This document shows positions 55,191 through 64,000 of a stretch of DNA of 64,000 nucleotides, one piece after another. Below the pieces are notes generated by a model, which did not search any database, had not been told where the DNA came from, and was given only the letters and a program-made list of their open reading frames with translations. The stretch comes from Mastigias papua (lineage: Eukaryota > Cnidaria > Scyphozoa > Rhizostomeae > Mastigiidae): positions 620,001 through 684,000 of the forward strand of contig OZ025276.1 of the NCBI GenBank assembly GCA_964019165.1. Reading direction: 5' to 3'. Numbering within the stretch: position 1 is the first letter of the stretch; every line of letters begins with the position of its first letter. The position numbers were made by a program, and so were the translations under genes.

Positions 55191-55508
55191 CATGCTCTTT
55201 CAACCAAGACGATTATAAAAACAGCACCTCACTGTCATCCGAATATTGGTGTTTAAAAAGTATGGACGCAGAACCGTGGATGTCATGGAGGATTGTTCAC
55301 AGGGCACCTTCATATAAACCAGAGTGGAATAGATGCCCTCTGTGTCTGGCCGAGAAGTATGAAATTATAAACTTCAAAGATCGGGACAAATTGCTGAATA
55401 AGAGGAGTGAAGTTATGGCTCAGTGCCGTCACAGAACTAAGTATTCGCTTGATAGTCAAATCTGACGTAACTTTTTTGTTCCTTTTATGTAATGTTCGTT
55501 TAACGGTT

Positions 55509-55560
55509 TTTAGTTGGCTGAGGATTGCCGTAAGGCATGAAACTATTAGTACTGACTAAG
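55509..55560 (+). ncRNA. hammerhead ribozyme (type I, Penelope-like)
   Basis: The conserved core is present in order: CTGAGGA (55,518-55,524), a stem II TGCC/GGCA with GTAA loop (55,526-55,537), GAA (55,539-55,541), a 3-bp stem III ACT/AGT with ATT loop (55,542-55,550), then A at 55,551 giving the GUA cleavage triplet. Stem I is formed by TTTAGTTGG (55,509-55,517) and CTGACTAAG (55,552-55,560), nine pairs including wobbles. The very short stem III is typical of hammerheads in Penelope-like elements. A U-U pair at the base of stem II may weaken it. Confidence 0.7.
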
Positions 55561-55589
55561 CTGCTGTGTCTTTTCTGACCAGTATTCTG

Positions 55590-55689
<100 letters not shown>

Positions 55690-55941
55690 CTCAGTAGCTT
55701 GCGAGTAACCAGGATTTCTCCTTTTTCAGTGCAGACAGAAACATTATTATTCTCAGAAAAATCAGGAGAAAATTAAAACTTGCCACCACCGGGAATCGAA
55801 CCACGGATCTCTTGCTTTCCGGGCAAGCGTCTTAACCACTAGACCACAGTGGCTTGTTTTAACTCTCCTGGTGTTTAGCACCTTTAGGTTACTTTCGGCT
55901 TTCGCCTTTTTCAAGCAGCTCTACATATGAACTCAGTAGCT

Positions 55942-55945
<4 letters not shown>
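55690..55945 (-). repeat. tRNA-related SINE-like repeat with hammerhead-like head
   Basis: The complement reads AGAGCTGCTTG, a GGCGAAAGCC hairpin followed by GAAAG, then a tRNA-like body (55,853-55,782), then a shared tail with TCTCCTGATTTTTCTGAG. The tRNA-like body starts GCCACTGTGGTCTAGTGG and has a B box GGTTCGATTCC, but the T stem is mismatched. A second copy on the plus strand at 57,044-57,245 shows this is a dispersed repeat, not a tRNA gene. The head resembles a decayed hammerhead core. Confidence 0.65.

Positions 55946-55947
<2 letters not shown>

Positions 55948-55992
<45 letters not shown>
55948..55992. repeat. (TA)n tract
   Basis: Pure TA run directly left of the second Penelope-like fragment; it creates the spurious IYIYIY start of the ORF there. 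Confidence 0.95.
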
Positions 55993-55996
<4 letters not shown>

Positions 55997-56681
55997 GTTT
56001 TACCTCCTTTTCATCTAAGCTTGGCCTTATCCAAACACTGCTGGTTAGAGCCTTTAAAATTAATAACACTCTTCAGGGTTTCAATGAGGATGTTAAGAAG
56101 CTCTCTTACACACTCAGAAAGAATCAATTTCCTGACGGATTAATACAAAAGGTAGTAAAAGGGTATCTTGATAACATTAATAAGTCTACTGCTCTTTCCG
56201 CTGTTTCTACATCCCCTATTGGTCTTTGCACTCTTTATTTCAAGTTACCATATCTACCCTGGTCTACTTTCACCAAGCATAAGCTAAACGATATTGTAAA
56301 GATCTAAAAATAAAACTGGTATTTTCTTTTAAAATTAAAAACTTAATCGATATTACAGATTCTCTACCCAAACCGCTCCGCTCTAATGTGGATTATAAGT
56401 TGAATTGTGCGGGATGTGATTCGGCTTACGTTGGCGAGACAAGCCAACATTTGTCCACTCGAGTGCATGAGCATTTACATACTGACAAAAACTCCAACAT
56501 CTGTAAACATCTTAGGGGTTCTGATAAATGTAGGGAATCTTGCAGTGACAATTGTTTCACGGTTATAGATACAGCAAGTACCTATCATCAACTTAAAATC
56601 AAAGAGGCTTTGCACATTTCATGGGAGAAGCCCGGTTTAAATAAACAGGTTCAGCACTTTGATATCTCATTACGTTTCTAA
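55993..56681 (+). pseudogene. Penelope-like element: RT tail and GIY-YIG endonuclease
   Basis: The first part (55,993-56,307) reads LIQTLLVRAFKINNTLQGF, then YLDNINKST, as in the end of Penelope-like reverse transcriptases. After a stop and frame change, 56,388-56,681 encodes a GIY-YIG-type domain: YKLNCAGCDSAYVGETSQHL, STRVHEHL and IKEALHISWEKPGLNKQ. The domain nicks target DNA to prime reverse transcription. A hammerhead ribozyme follows at 56,772. The gene is 5'-truncated and frameshifted. Confidence 0.75.
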
Positions 56682-56771
56682 CTCCCCTTTCGTGTTTTTT
56701 TTTCTTCATAACGTTTATCGTTCTTTTATCGAATGTGTATACTTATATGTGTTCTAATGATTTCAACTCAG

Positions 56772-56820
56772 ATTTAGCAACTGAAGATGGATGATGAATC
56801 CGAAACATGTCTTGCAAAAT
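56772..56820 (+). ncRNA. hammerhead ribozyme (type I, Penelope-like), second copy
   Basis: The core order is CTGAAGA (56,781-56,787), stem II GGAT/ATCC with GATGA loop (56,789-56,801), GAA (56,802-56,804), a 2-bp stem III AC/GT with AT loop (56,805-56,810), and C at 56,811 completing the GUC cleavage triplet. Stem I pairs ATTTAGCAA (56,772-56,780) with TTGCAAAAT (56,812-56,820), with one A-A mismatch. It lies about 90 bases past the GIY-YIG stop, where Penelope-like elements carry their ribozymes. Confidence 0.65.
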
Positions 56821-56883
56821 TAGAAACATAGTTGTTTTTCATCGAATTATACCTGACTTTATATTATATTATTGAGAAATTTT

Positions 56884-57017
<134 letters not shown>

Positions 57018-57043
57018 CTACAGCTAGCTACTGATTGTATATA

Positions 57044-57245
57044 TTAGAGCTGCTTGATAAAGGCGACAGCTGAAAGTGACCCTAAGGTGCTGAAAACCAG
57101 GGAAGTTAAAACAAGCCACTGTGGTCTAGTGGTTACAACGCTTGCCTGGAATGCGAGAGACCCTGGTTGGATCCCAGGTGGTGGCAAATTTTAATTGTCT
57201 CCTGGTTTTTCTGAGCATTATATCAAACTTTCTGTTTGCACTGAA
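57044..57245 (+). repeat. tRNA-related SINE-like repeat, plus-strand copy
   Basis: It is the same repeat as 55,690-55,945: AGAGCTGCTTG head, a GGCGACAGC-type hairpin plus GAAAG, the tRNA-like body (57,115-57,185), then TCTCCTGGTTTTTCTGAG. Here the T stem pairs perfectly (CCTGG/CCAGG), but the B box is altered to GGTTGGATCC. It immediately follows a TA tract, like the other copy. Confidence 0.65.
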
Positions 57246-58555
57246 ATGTATGTATGTATATATGTTCTTTCAACGTCTCTTACAATAAGTATCAGAAATG
57301 ATGCAAGAAAACACGGCAAGTGGTAATTGCTTTCTTAAAAACATGTATGAACCCTGTGTTTACCCTTTCATCTCAGAGCTAAAGACAAGTTCTCATTTCA
57401 TGTCAGCCATTATGAATATAAGTAAAATACATATGATATTCATAATGGTGGACAAGAAATAACTAACGCTAACTGTGACCCTAACCCAAACCCTCACCCT
57501 ATGCAGTAAATTGGGTAGCATATAACTGAACAGATGTAGAGCTATCAAATGGTATATAATGTATGGGGTAGCTCCCTGTAATCAATGAGGTGCGGAAGTA
57601 CACTGGCACTCACACTTCCTACACTATTGTTGTGTTTGGTCATTGAAACAAAGACTCTTGACAAAAATGGTGAATGAAAAATGTGATGTTGTCAACTGCC
57701 GTAACATTCAGAACCATCTGAGGTTCTGGGGAAGGGAAATTTGTGAAAAACATGATGAACCAAAGTAAGATTGTCCATGCTGCCTACCATTTTGTTTCCA
57801 CATCATTCCAAGCATCATGGTTGACTCAGAGAGATGACAAGAACGTAAAAGCTTGTATACTGGACAACAAAGTGAAATATGGCTTTGACTCCAGGTTCAA
57901 GTGATATGGTTTGTTCTAACTATTTTGGGTGATGTTATGGGAAACCAACTCTGCAAAACCCAAATCCTACAATGTATCTTGGATATGAGAAACCTGCTAA
58001 AAAGCCATGGAGACTTCTAATAAGAGAAACAAGTAATACAGTTGAAGTTGTATCTCTGGATAGACGAAATGAAGTTATAGAGTCTGCTGAACAAGATCAT
58101 GACTATTTTTGTAGACTGTATCATTGTCTATCTTGCTTTGATAAAAATAAAGTCACTTCTTCCCTGGCCAAGAGAGTTACTGAGCTTTCAATCAGTACTT
58201 AAAGCTCCAAAAAGACAACAAGAGATAGGGTAAGGAGGTCAAAGTACTCCATCTGCAGAACAGGTTAAGGCAGGGGTTGGGAAACTATTCAGTACTAGGG
58301 TCGCATTCACAATGTCTAAGGTTTAAAGGGTTGCATAGTATGTTGGTAACAATTTTCCAAAGTAAAACGTGGTATATAATAGAGGCAACTAACTTCTATA
58401 AAGGTACTATTTAAATTTGACAGATACAGGATATGGCAAGTCTGGGCTGATTTTGCACTATATACAAGAGAGTTACATCCAGTCAAGCCAGTATTGGAGT
58501 TGGAAATGATATCAGGAAACGAATGAGTTTGTTCCACTCAGTTTATCCTACAAAA
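57246..58555. other. stretch with unassigned short coding-like fragments
   Basis: A frame near 57,667 (KMVNEKCDVVNC) and another at 57,972-58,200 look protein-like but match no family I can name. The stretch is probably degraded mobile-element sequence. Confidence 0.25.
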
Positions 58556-58740
58556 CAGATCACACCATATATGCACGCATTCCTCCACCATGTCCCAGAG
58601 TTTCTAGAGGTTTATGGCAACATCACCTTGTTCAATCAACAAGGTCAAGAAAAGGTGAACCATGATTCAACAAAGTCATTTTTCAGTGCAACTAATCATA
58701 GATCTATTGAAGCGTAAACACAACTTATCCAGCTGAAATA
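58556..58740 (+). pseudogene. fragment of an uncharacterised TE-associated protein
   Basis: The frame reads ITPYMHAFLHHVPEFLEVYG, then FNQQGQEKVNHDSTKSFFSATNHRSIEAL. The TPY.H....H.P....YG..F..QG.EK.N pattern is one I know from repeated invertebrate mobile-element proteins. The superfamily is not determined. Confidence 0.4.
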
Positions 58741-59158
58741 TCGCATAGAGTATCTATATGATTGTAAATGCATGCTAGTACAAATATAAAGAACATTGCA
58801 CAAACTTTGCTGAAAAAGGCCACAATATCAACACCTGCTTTAAAGTGTGTAAGTTATAAACATAAACCATTTTGTACTCCATATAACTTAATAAAGCCCC
58901 CAGGAACACAGAAATGGAAGCCCACGTGTTCTGCTCAGTGATTTAGGATTCATGGCATCCAGTTGCCAGCCTCAAAGTGACACTTGGTTCCCTCCTTTAA
59001 TACAAAAGTGACATTGAAGAGACTCCTCATGCTGATCCAGCACTGAATAGGAGTATTCCCAATAATCGTGTATTGAAGGAAAGGCTAGACCTGTTAAAGG
59101 TGGAAGCTATCAGTCCCTTTGTTTACATTGAGGATTTTCAATGTGGTAGTCCCAGCCC

Positions 59159-59427
59159 ATGGGCGAGTGGCCAAGTGGTTAGAGTGCTTGACTACTGTGT
59201 GAAACATTGATGGTTCGAGCTGAACCCTCGGATCATAGTTGGGATGCTCGCTCACTGTCCACCCAGCAGTAAATGGGTACCTGGTGGCAACACTAGGGAA
59301 GCTAAAGGCAGCGAGGAAAGGAACTGGCCACCCTACCTCACTATGCCAGCGGCTCAGGATAAGTGTCCCTCTAACCGGCACTCCCCAAACGTACGGAATC
59401 GTACATGGGACTCACCTTTACCTTCGT
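59159..59427 (+). mobile_element. tRNA-derived SINE, 269 bp, with 12-bp target duplication
   Basis: TAGTCCCAGCCC flanks both sides (59,147-59,158 and 59,428-59,439). The head has an A box (GAGTGGCCAAGTGGTTAGAG) and a B box (GGTTCGAGC). The body contains AATGGGTACCTGGTGGC, and the copy ends in a T/C-rich tail. The perfect duplication indicates a recent insertion. Confidence 0.85.
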
Positions 59428-59439
59428 TAGTCCCAGCCC

Positions 59440-60772
59440 TCTGCAAGCAAAACATCTAGGTCATGATTATTTGAAAGGGAATACAATGTGGATCTCCTCT
59501 CCTAATCTCTGAGTGCGTTACATTTGACAATATAAAAGGTAAGATATCATTCTCCACTTTACTAGATATGATGGTGTCTGGATTAGCCCTCTTTGTTATG
59601 AACTAAGGAAATTTGATTTTCCAGGCCAGCATACCATAAAACAATAAGCACCTATCTCTTAGAAAGTATTGGCTATGGGTGGGCAGGGGGAAATATTTTA
59701 CAACAGGCCTATTGTGACCAAAACAATCCTGCCATTCATGATTCTTAGGGCCAATATAATGTAGTTTGGTACTCTTTTATATTGCATTTCTCTCAACAAT
59801 CTGAAGAGGGAAGACTTATGAGGTTTATATTATAATTGTTGCTATGTAATAGTCTATATTATAATCTCCAGCACTAAATGGTAATATAGTAAGTAGAAAA
59901 AAGTAATTTTCTGTTATTTCAATATTCTAACTGGCTAGGAAAGTAAAATATCCCTTAAAAAGTAGGAAGAAATGTAACCAAATAACAGGTTTGTGGATAA
60001 AGATCTGGCAGATTTTTATTCTTGCATCATAGTAGGCTACTGCTGTTAAATTTAAATGCTTTTTACCTGGGTTTCTGTAACAGCAATGATGTCTGCAACC
60101 AGGTTAGACTAGGACAGCGAGCCATGTCACATAGTGGGGTATTGGTAGTAGATGTGACAATCCTTTATTTACATGAAATTTAAAACTTGTTGGAAATATC
60201 AGTCCCCTTTCCAGGTATTGCTATGTGCTTTCAGAGCTATTTATTGGATAGGACAAGTTGTGAGACAAGATAGGTATAATGTTAATCAACAAGATAAAGC
60301 AGTTATAAAATTGCTTATTTACTCTATATTTTGCAATATTAACTTCTGTCATGGTTAGGTCTGTGAGCACAAAGTCAATTACACATCTAAATACAAACCT
60401 CAATTTCAAGTAACTCATTAGATAATGGAACAGCTGCGTCTCCCTTCTTTTTAGAAAGTCCTTGTCATGTCTCACCAGAATTCTCATTTACTTCCTTGTA
60501 AAATCCCCAAGATTTCCTTGCTACAGATTGTGTATCTGCTGCCATCTTTGAATTAGAGATGCAGATGAGTGCACAGGTGCAAACCCCAGACGGCAATGTT
60601 ACACATTCTATGCCAGTCTTGTGCTATAAGGAAACCATTCTCAGCTGCTGCAATAAAGTCAGCCAAGAAACTAAAAGTTTGTAGTGGAAGTCAGAGCATA
60701 TTAGTTTTCAATGCTATTTATTTGCTAGTAGAATGTCATGCTTCAAAAGTGCTGTGTGGAGAAGTAAAATAA
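59440..60772. other. stretch without recognised features
   Basis: AT-rich DNA; no supported gene. Confidence 0.35.
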
Positions 60773-60994
60773 GTGTTCTGCCCAGCAATGATCCAGAAGA
60801 TCCAGAAGCTGTGTATCAAAGACCAATTTCTACTGGTTCTGATACAATTGCCACTAGGATTATTAGGATTATTAAATCAAGACTTGGCTGATAGGTTCAG
60901 GATTTCAGAAGAAAGCTGCTCAAATATATTTGCCACATGGATAAGATTGCTAAATATATTTCTTGGTGATACTAATGTAACCTGGCTTCCATAA
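60773..60994 (+). pseudogene. DDE_4-type transposase helix-turn-helix fragment
   Basis: The frame reads DQFLLVLIQLPLGLLGLLNQ, seen as LVLIQLPLGLL, then NQDLADRFRISEESCSNIFATWIRLL. This fits the helix-turn-helix domain (HTH_Tnp_4: EDLA.RF.IS.STCS.IF.TWI..L) that precedes the catalytic domain in many THAP/DDE_4 transposases (ISL2EU-like). The catalytic part is not present in frame. Confidence 0.65.
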
Positions 60995-61707
60995 GATGTA
61001 ATCATGTCTACTTTGCCAGCTGTTTTTTACGGTAGGGGACCAGTGGAAAATGTATTTTCCTCAATTTACTTCATGTTAACATACAGAGTTGTGCCAAGGG
61101 CAATATGAAGGTGCTACTTTCAGATCTGGATTCAAGTTCTAAAAATAGTCTATGGTTGCCATGGAAACCATAGAACAACAGGGATTTTGCTGTTCTTGGT
61201 GTGGAGAGTTAATCTCAGATTTTAAAAGTCCAAGTAAGTCTTTTGAGGTGCCTAACTGTAGTGCAAGGCCTCTTTCGTGCAGGATATATGGTCTTTGATG
61301 AGATTGCTGATATTTTTTTCTAAAACTTGGATTCAATTTGAATCATCAAAGATCATTTGGACTTTGTCAGTTTGTGGTGGATGGACATGCAATAAAGTTT
61401 GAAAGAGGAATAGTCTCAGCCATTCTCTGCATTCTACAAGGCATAGGCAGTAAAATGATACATAGCATGATGCATTACTGCTACTAGTTTTGGAGATTAA
61501 CTTTCCAAAAGTAAGTGTGGATGCCCACATTGCACAACTGATTAGCAAGGGGGAAAAATGTTTTGAGCCAATCAGCTCATTTTTTTACAGCCTCATTTAC
61601 CAATCAAAAAGCGTACAAGATAATAGACATTTGAGAGAAGATGATATTTGATCTGTTTCCTGTATAAAAAACACCTCACACAAAAATGTGGTGGTGCACA
61701 CGATATT

Positions 61708-61836
61708 TCTCTTTTTCGGGCAGATTTTTACATTTTCTGGTAGAAGGACGATTCTTCTACCATTCTACTGCTTCCCTTTTCACACTATTACTGCAAACAG
61801 GAGATATCTGGTCCTATAGTTAGCGGACTTTTTGCA
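61708..61836. repeat. left arm of a 129-bp inverted repeat
   Basis: It pairs with 62,681-62,809 over 129 bases with few mismatches; the two arms are 844 bases apart. The shared text includes TTTACATTTTCTGGTAGAAG and GATATCTGGTCCTATAG. Confidence 0.85.
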
Positions 61837-62680
61837 GTATCTTCGCCTTGGACTCACCTTTGTAAGAACTGCTGAGTGGGCCTCCCCCAATCCATAGTCA
61901 CGTATACTGATTTCAGGCTTATAGACATATTCCTAAGCTATTTTTTCTTCTACATTTCATTCTGCCATACTCCTTGTATGTCCCTAGGTTCTTTATGCCA
62001 GTCTCCACAATTGAGGGATTAGTGAGCTTACCCCCAACCATTGAGGGATCAAGGAACACAGAAATCGTTAGTTACACCTTTTGCATTACATGACATTTGA
62101 GTATTTGTTGTTATGCAAATAATATGCATGTTTAAGTATTATTTGACACATCTGTTGTCAAGTTACATTTTAATTGCTCTTTCTTTAGTACTTTCTGTAG
62201 ACACAAACAGCAACTGTTGATAATGTGCTGGGGTCTTCCACCTCTATCTGCTTCCAGAGATTTATACACTCTTAGAACGTTACCAAGTCTGTGAGCTCTC
62301 AGATTAATACCTTTACTGTCTTCATCGTTTTCAATCCAGGAGCTATGATACGGGTTTTGACATGTTTTCGCGACTTTTGGCATCCTGTTTCAGGGCTGAA
62401 CCGGAGTAATTTGGAGAACTTTCACTTCCGATTGACGACAGCTTGAATGTCCCGCCAAAAAGGTCAGTGACTTATAATGTGAAGGACGAAAGTTGTTTTG
62501 GACAAAGGAGTCCCGTATTAGGCTCGGTAAATCGCAGCAATACTTTGCCACAAAGTATTTCATTGCTATGAGTAAATAGTGTTAAGGTCATCTTAAGATT
62601 GTTAGGAAGAATGTAGTGGAATGCATTTGAAACGTGGAAGGGGAAGGCCCGTCTGTCAGGAGAGTCCAAAGCAAAGATAG

Positions 62681-62809
62681 TGCAAAAAGTCCGCTAACTA
62701 TAGGACCAGATATCTCCTGTTTGCAGTACTATTTTGAAAAGGGAAGCGGTAGACTTTTAGAAGAATCTTCCTTCTACCAGAAAATGTAAAAATCTGCTCG
62801 AAAAAGAGA
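62681..62809. repeat. right arm of the 129-bp inverted repeat
   Basis: It is the complement of 61,708-61,836. It overlaps the 3' end of the Mutator-like transposase ORF, so it may be the terminal repeat of that element or of a foldback insertion. Confidence 0.85.
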
Positions 62810-63652
62810 CATTAGCCTTTAGGCACTGATGACAGAAATGTGACAATACGTCATAGTCAACTGGAAGACCTGTCAAACTTTCTATAATGACTGCAGCACC
62901 ATTATGAGATGAGTGCCCCCTCTTCTGCCAAGTGCCATCATAAGATACTGCAACATCAAGAGTGTTTTCACTATCTGGCAATATCCCAATCTCTGCGTAT
63001 TTTTGGTGTATTATTGCTACTGATTGCTTTGAAACCTCATCAAAGGTTTCTTTACTGCCCTTACTTATTTTCTCCTTTATGCCTTGATAAGCAAACTTGC
63101 TAGGACAGTTTGGAAGATTAATCACTGAAGACCAATCTTTGATGGCATTAAAACCACAGCCTATCCCATGAATGCAAACACAGCTCTTACATTAATTTCA
63201 AATGGTTCATTACTTGCCTCACCTGCCTTTTCGCTTAGGTACTCTTCAGCAATAACTAATTGACATCTTTGACAGTAGATATAACCCTTAGCACAGAACC
63301 CTTTATGTTTCTCATCATGGGTATTAAACACAACACCGGTTTGTTTGCAATGTGGGCAACAAAGAGTTGCAATCAGCCTATTTAGTGATGCTGTTTGCAC
63401 GAGAAGAAAACAGTCATTACCTATTGATTGAGCTTTCTTCTGGCCCACCCTTTCCATCATTTCATCGAGTGTAAGGTGAAAATACTCAAGCTTTTTTGCA
63501 CTTGTCGACAAGACGTCATTTTCATCATTCTCGTTTGTTGGCCTAGCTCTCGCTGATGACAACAAATCTTTGGCTGCCATGAGTACAGGATTAGACTTTA
63601 TCTTCCTCCTTTTTCTGACGCCTCTATATCGATTGAACTTAATTTTTCCCAT
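62757..63652 (-). pseudogene. Mutator-like transposase, N-terminal part, frameshifted
   Basis: The first frame (63,652-63,161) starts MGKIKFNRYRGVRKRRK and has Cys pairs (LCCPHCKQTG, FCAKGYIYCQRC), then INVRAVFAFMG. A one-base frame change at about 63,163 leads into the second frame (GFNAIKDW, then LDVAVSYDGTWQKRGHSSHN and DVLSHFCHQC). The VSYDGTWQKRG block matches the Mutator-like transposase domain family, including its first catalytic Asp. The C-terminal half is missing; the ORF runs into the 129-bp inverted repeat. A C-terminal piece of the same family lies at 45.5-46.1 kb. Confidence 0.7.
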
Positions 63653-64000
63653 TTCAAATAATAATCTTTCAAATTTTGTAGTTGACTAAGTTTACCTGAA
63701 TTGCTCAGTTTACATTTAGTACAAGGTTACAGCTGAATAGAATAGCCAATGAAAGGCCGAGAAATGTGAGGGAACCAATCAGAAGACGGAATTTCAGCCT
63801 CGACTTAATCTTTCTGCTAAAGTACAGGTAGATAAACGACAATTACAAGAAATCCCTTACATAGAGTAGTGGAACAGGTGGTATATTTAAAAAGGCAAGG
63901 GAATGATCGTTCTATTGATATGCAGTATGATATGGTACCATTACGGATCGACTGCAAACTGATGAGCTAGTTTCCCTAAAAATTTCACCTCAACCTGAAG
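63653..64000. other. stretch without recognised features
   Basis: 5' flank of the Mutator-like transposase; AT-rich, no supported gene. Confidence 0.35.

Noticed and set aside
55782..55853. Functional tRNA gene on the minus strand
   Set aside because: The T stem is mismatched and the position before the anticodon is C rather than T. A second copy with the same flanks shows it is a dispersed tRNA-related repeat.

Overview
The window looks like nuclear DNA of a repeat-rich animal, probably an aquatic invertebrate. It is AT-rich, has GT-AG introns, and carries relics of many eukaryotic mobile elements: Helitron, PIF/Harbinger, piggyBac, P-element/THAP9, Mutator-like, Penelope-like with hammerhead ribozymes, Ty1/copia, Ty3/gypsy, BEL/Pao, LINEs and tRNA-derived SINEs. 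No single host gene can be named, so the species is not determined.

Left flank (1-15.59 kb): a Helitron Rep/helicase gene on the minus strand runs off the left edge. Mostly non-coding DNA follows, with LINE 3' ends, one TIR element and a TACA microsatellite. An intact acidic coiled-coil ORF lies at 10.84 kb. At 12.5-15.3 kb there is a tandem duplication whose minus strand holds repeated candidate exons.

Centre (15.59-33.62 kb): a more GC-rich block is an endogenous relic of a mid-size DNA virus of the Polinton/Maverick-adintovirus type. It carries the C-terminal half of a protein-primed-type family B DNA polymerase, several unrecognised proteins, an ORF joining a packaging-ATPase-like N-terminus to a penton-like C-terminus, a very basic His/Arg-rich protein, a double-jelly-roll-type major capsid protein, an adenain-like protease, and a convergent minus-strand pair of Cys-rich zinc-ribbon ORFs. 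No integrase, polymerase N-terminus or long TIRs were found. Several genes have nonsense or frameshift breaks. A 4.18-kb two-gene PIF/Harbinger transposon (23,941-28,116) sits inside the capsid ORF.

Right flank (33.62-64 kb): a graveyard of broken transposons. The best-preserved pieces are a 1.48-kb Harbinger relic with TTA target duplications (34.5-36.0 kb), a Harbinger relic with interlocked opposite-strand genes (41.3-43.6 kb), a piggyBac relic (50.4-51.6 kb), a 1.35-kb TIR element with a 9-bp target duplication (52.5-53.8 kb), two Penelope-like fragments each ending in a hammerhead-type ribozyme (55.1-56.8 kb) between long TA tracts, a SINE with a 12-bp target duplication (59.2 kb) and a Mutator-like transposase beside a 129-bp inverted repeat (61.7-63.7 kb).

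Within the virus block the recognised genes form a morphogenesis module (ATPase/penton chimera, basic protein, capsid, protease), all on the plus strand, transcribed toward the minus-strand Cys-rich genes. The breaks show it cannot be a complete functional virus. Splice sites, domain calls and RNA folds were all judged by eye.
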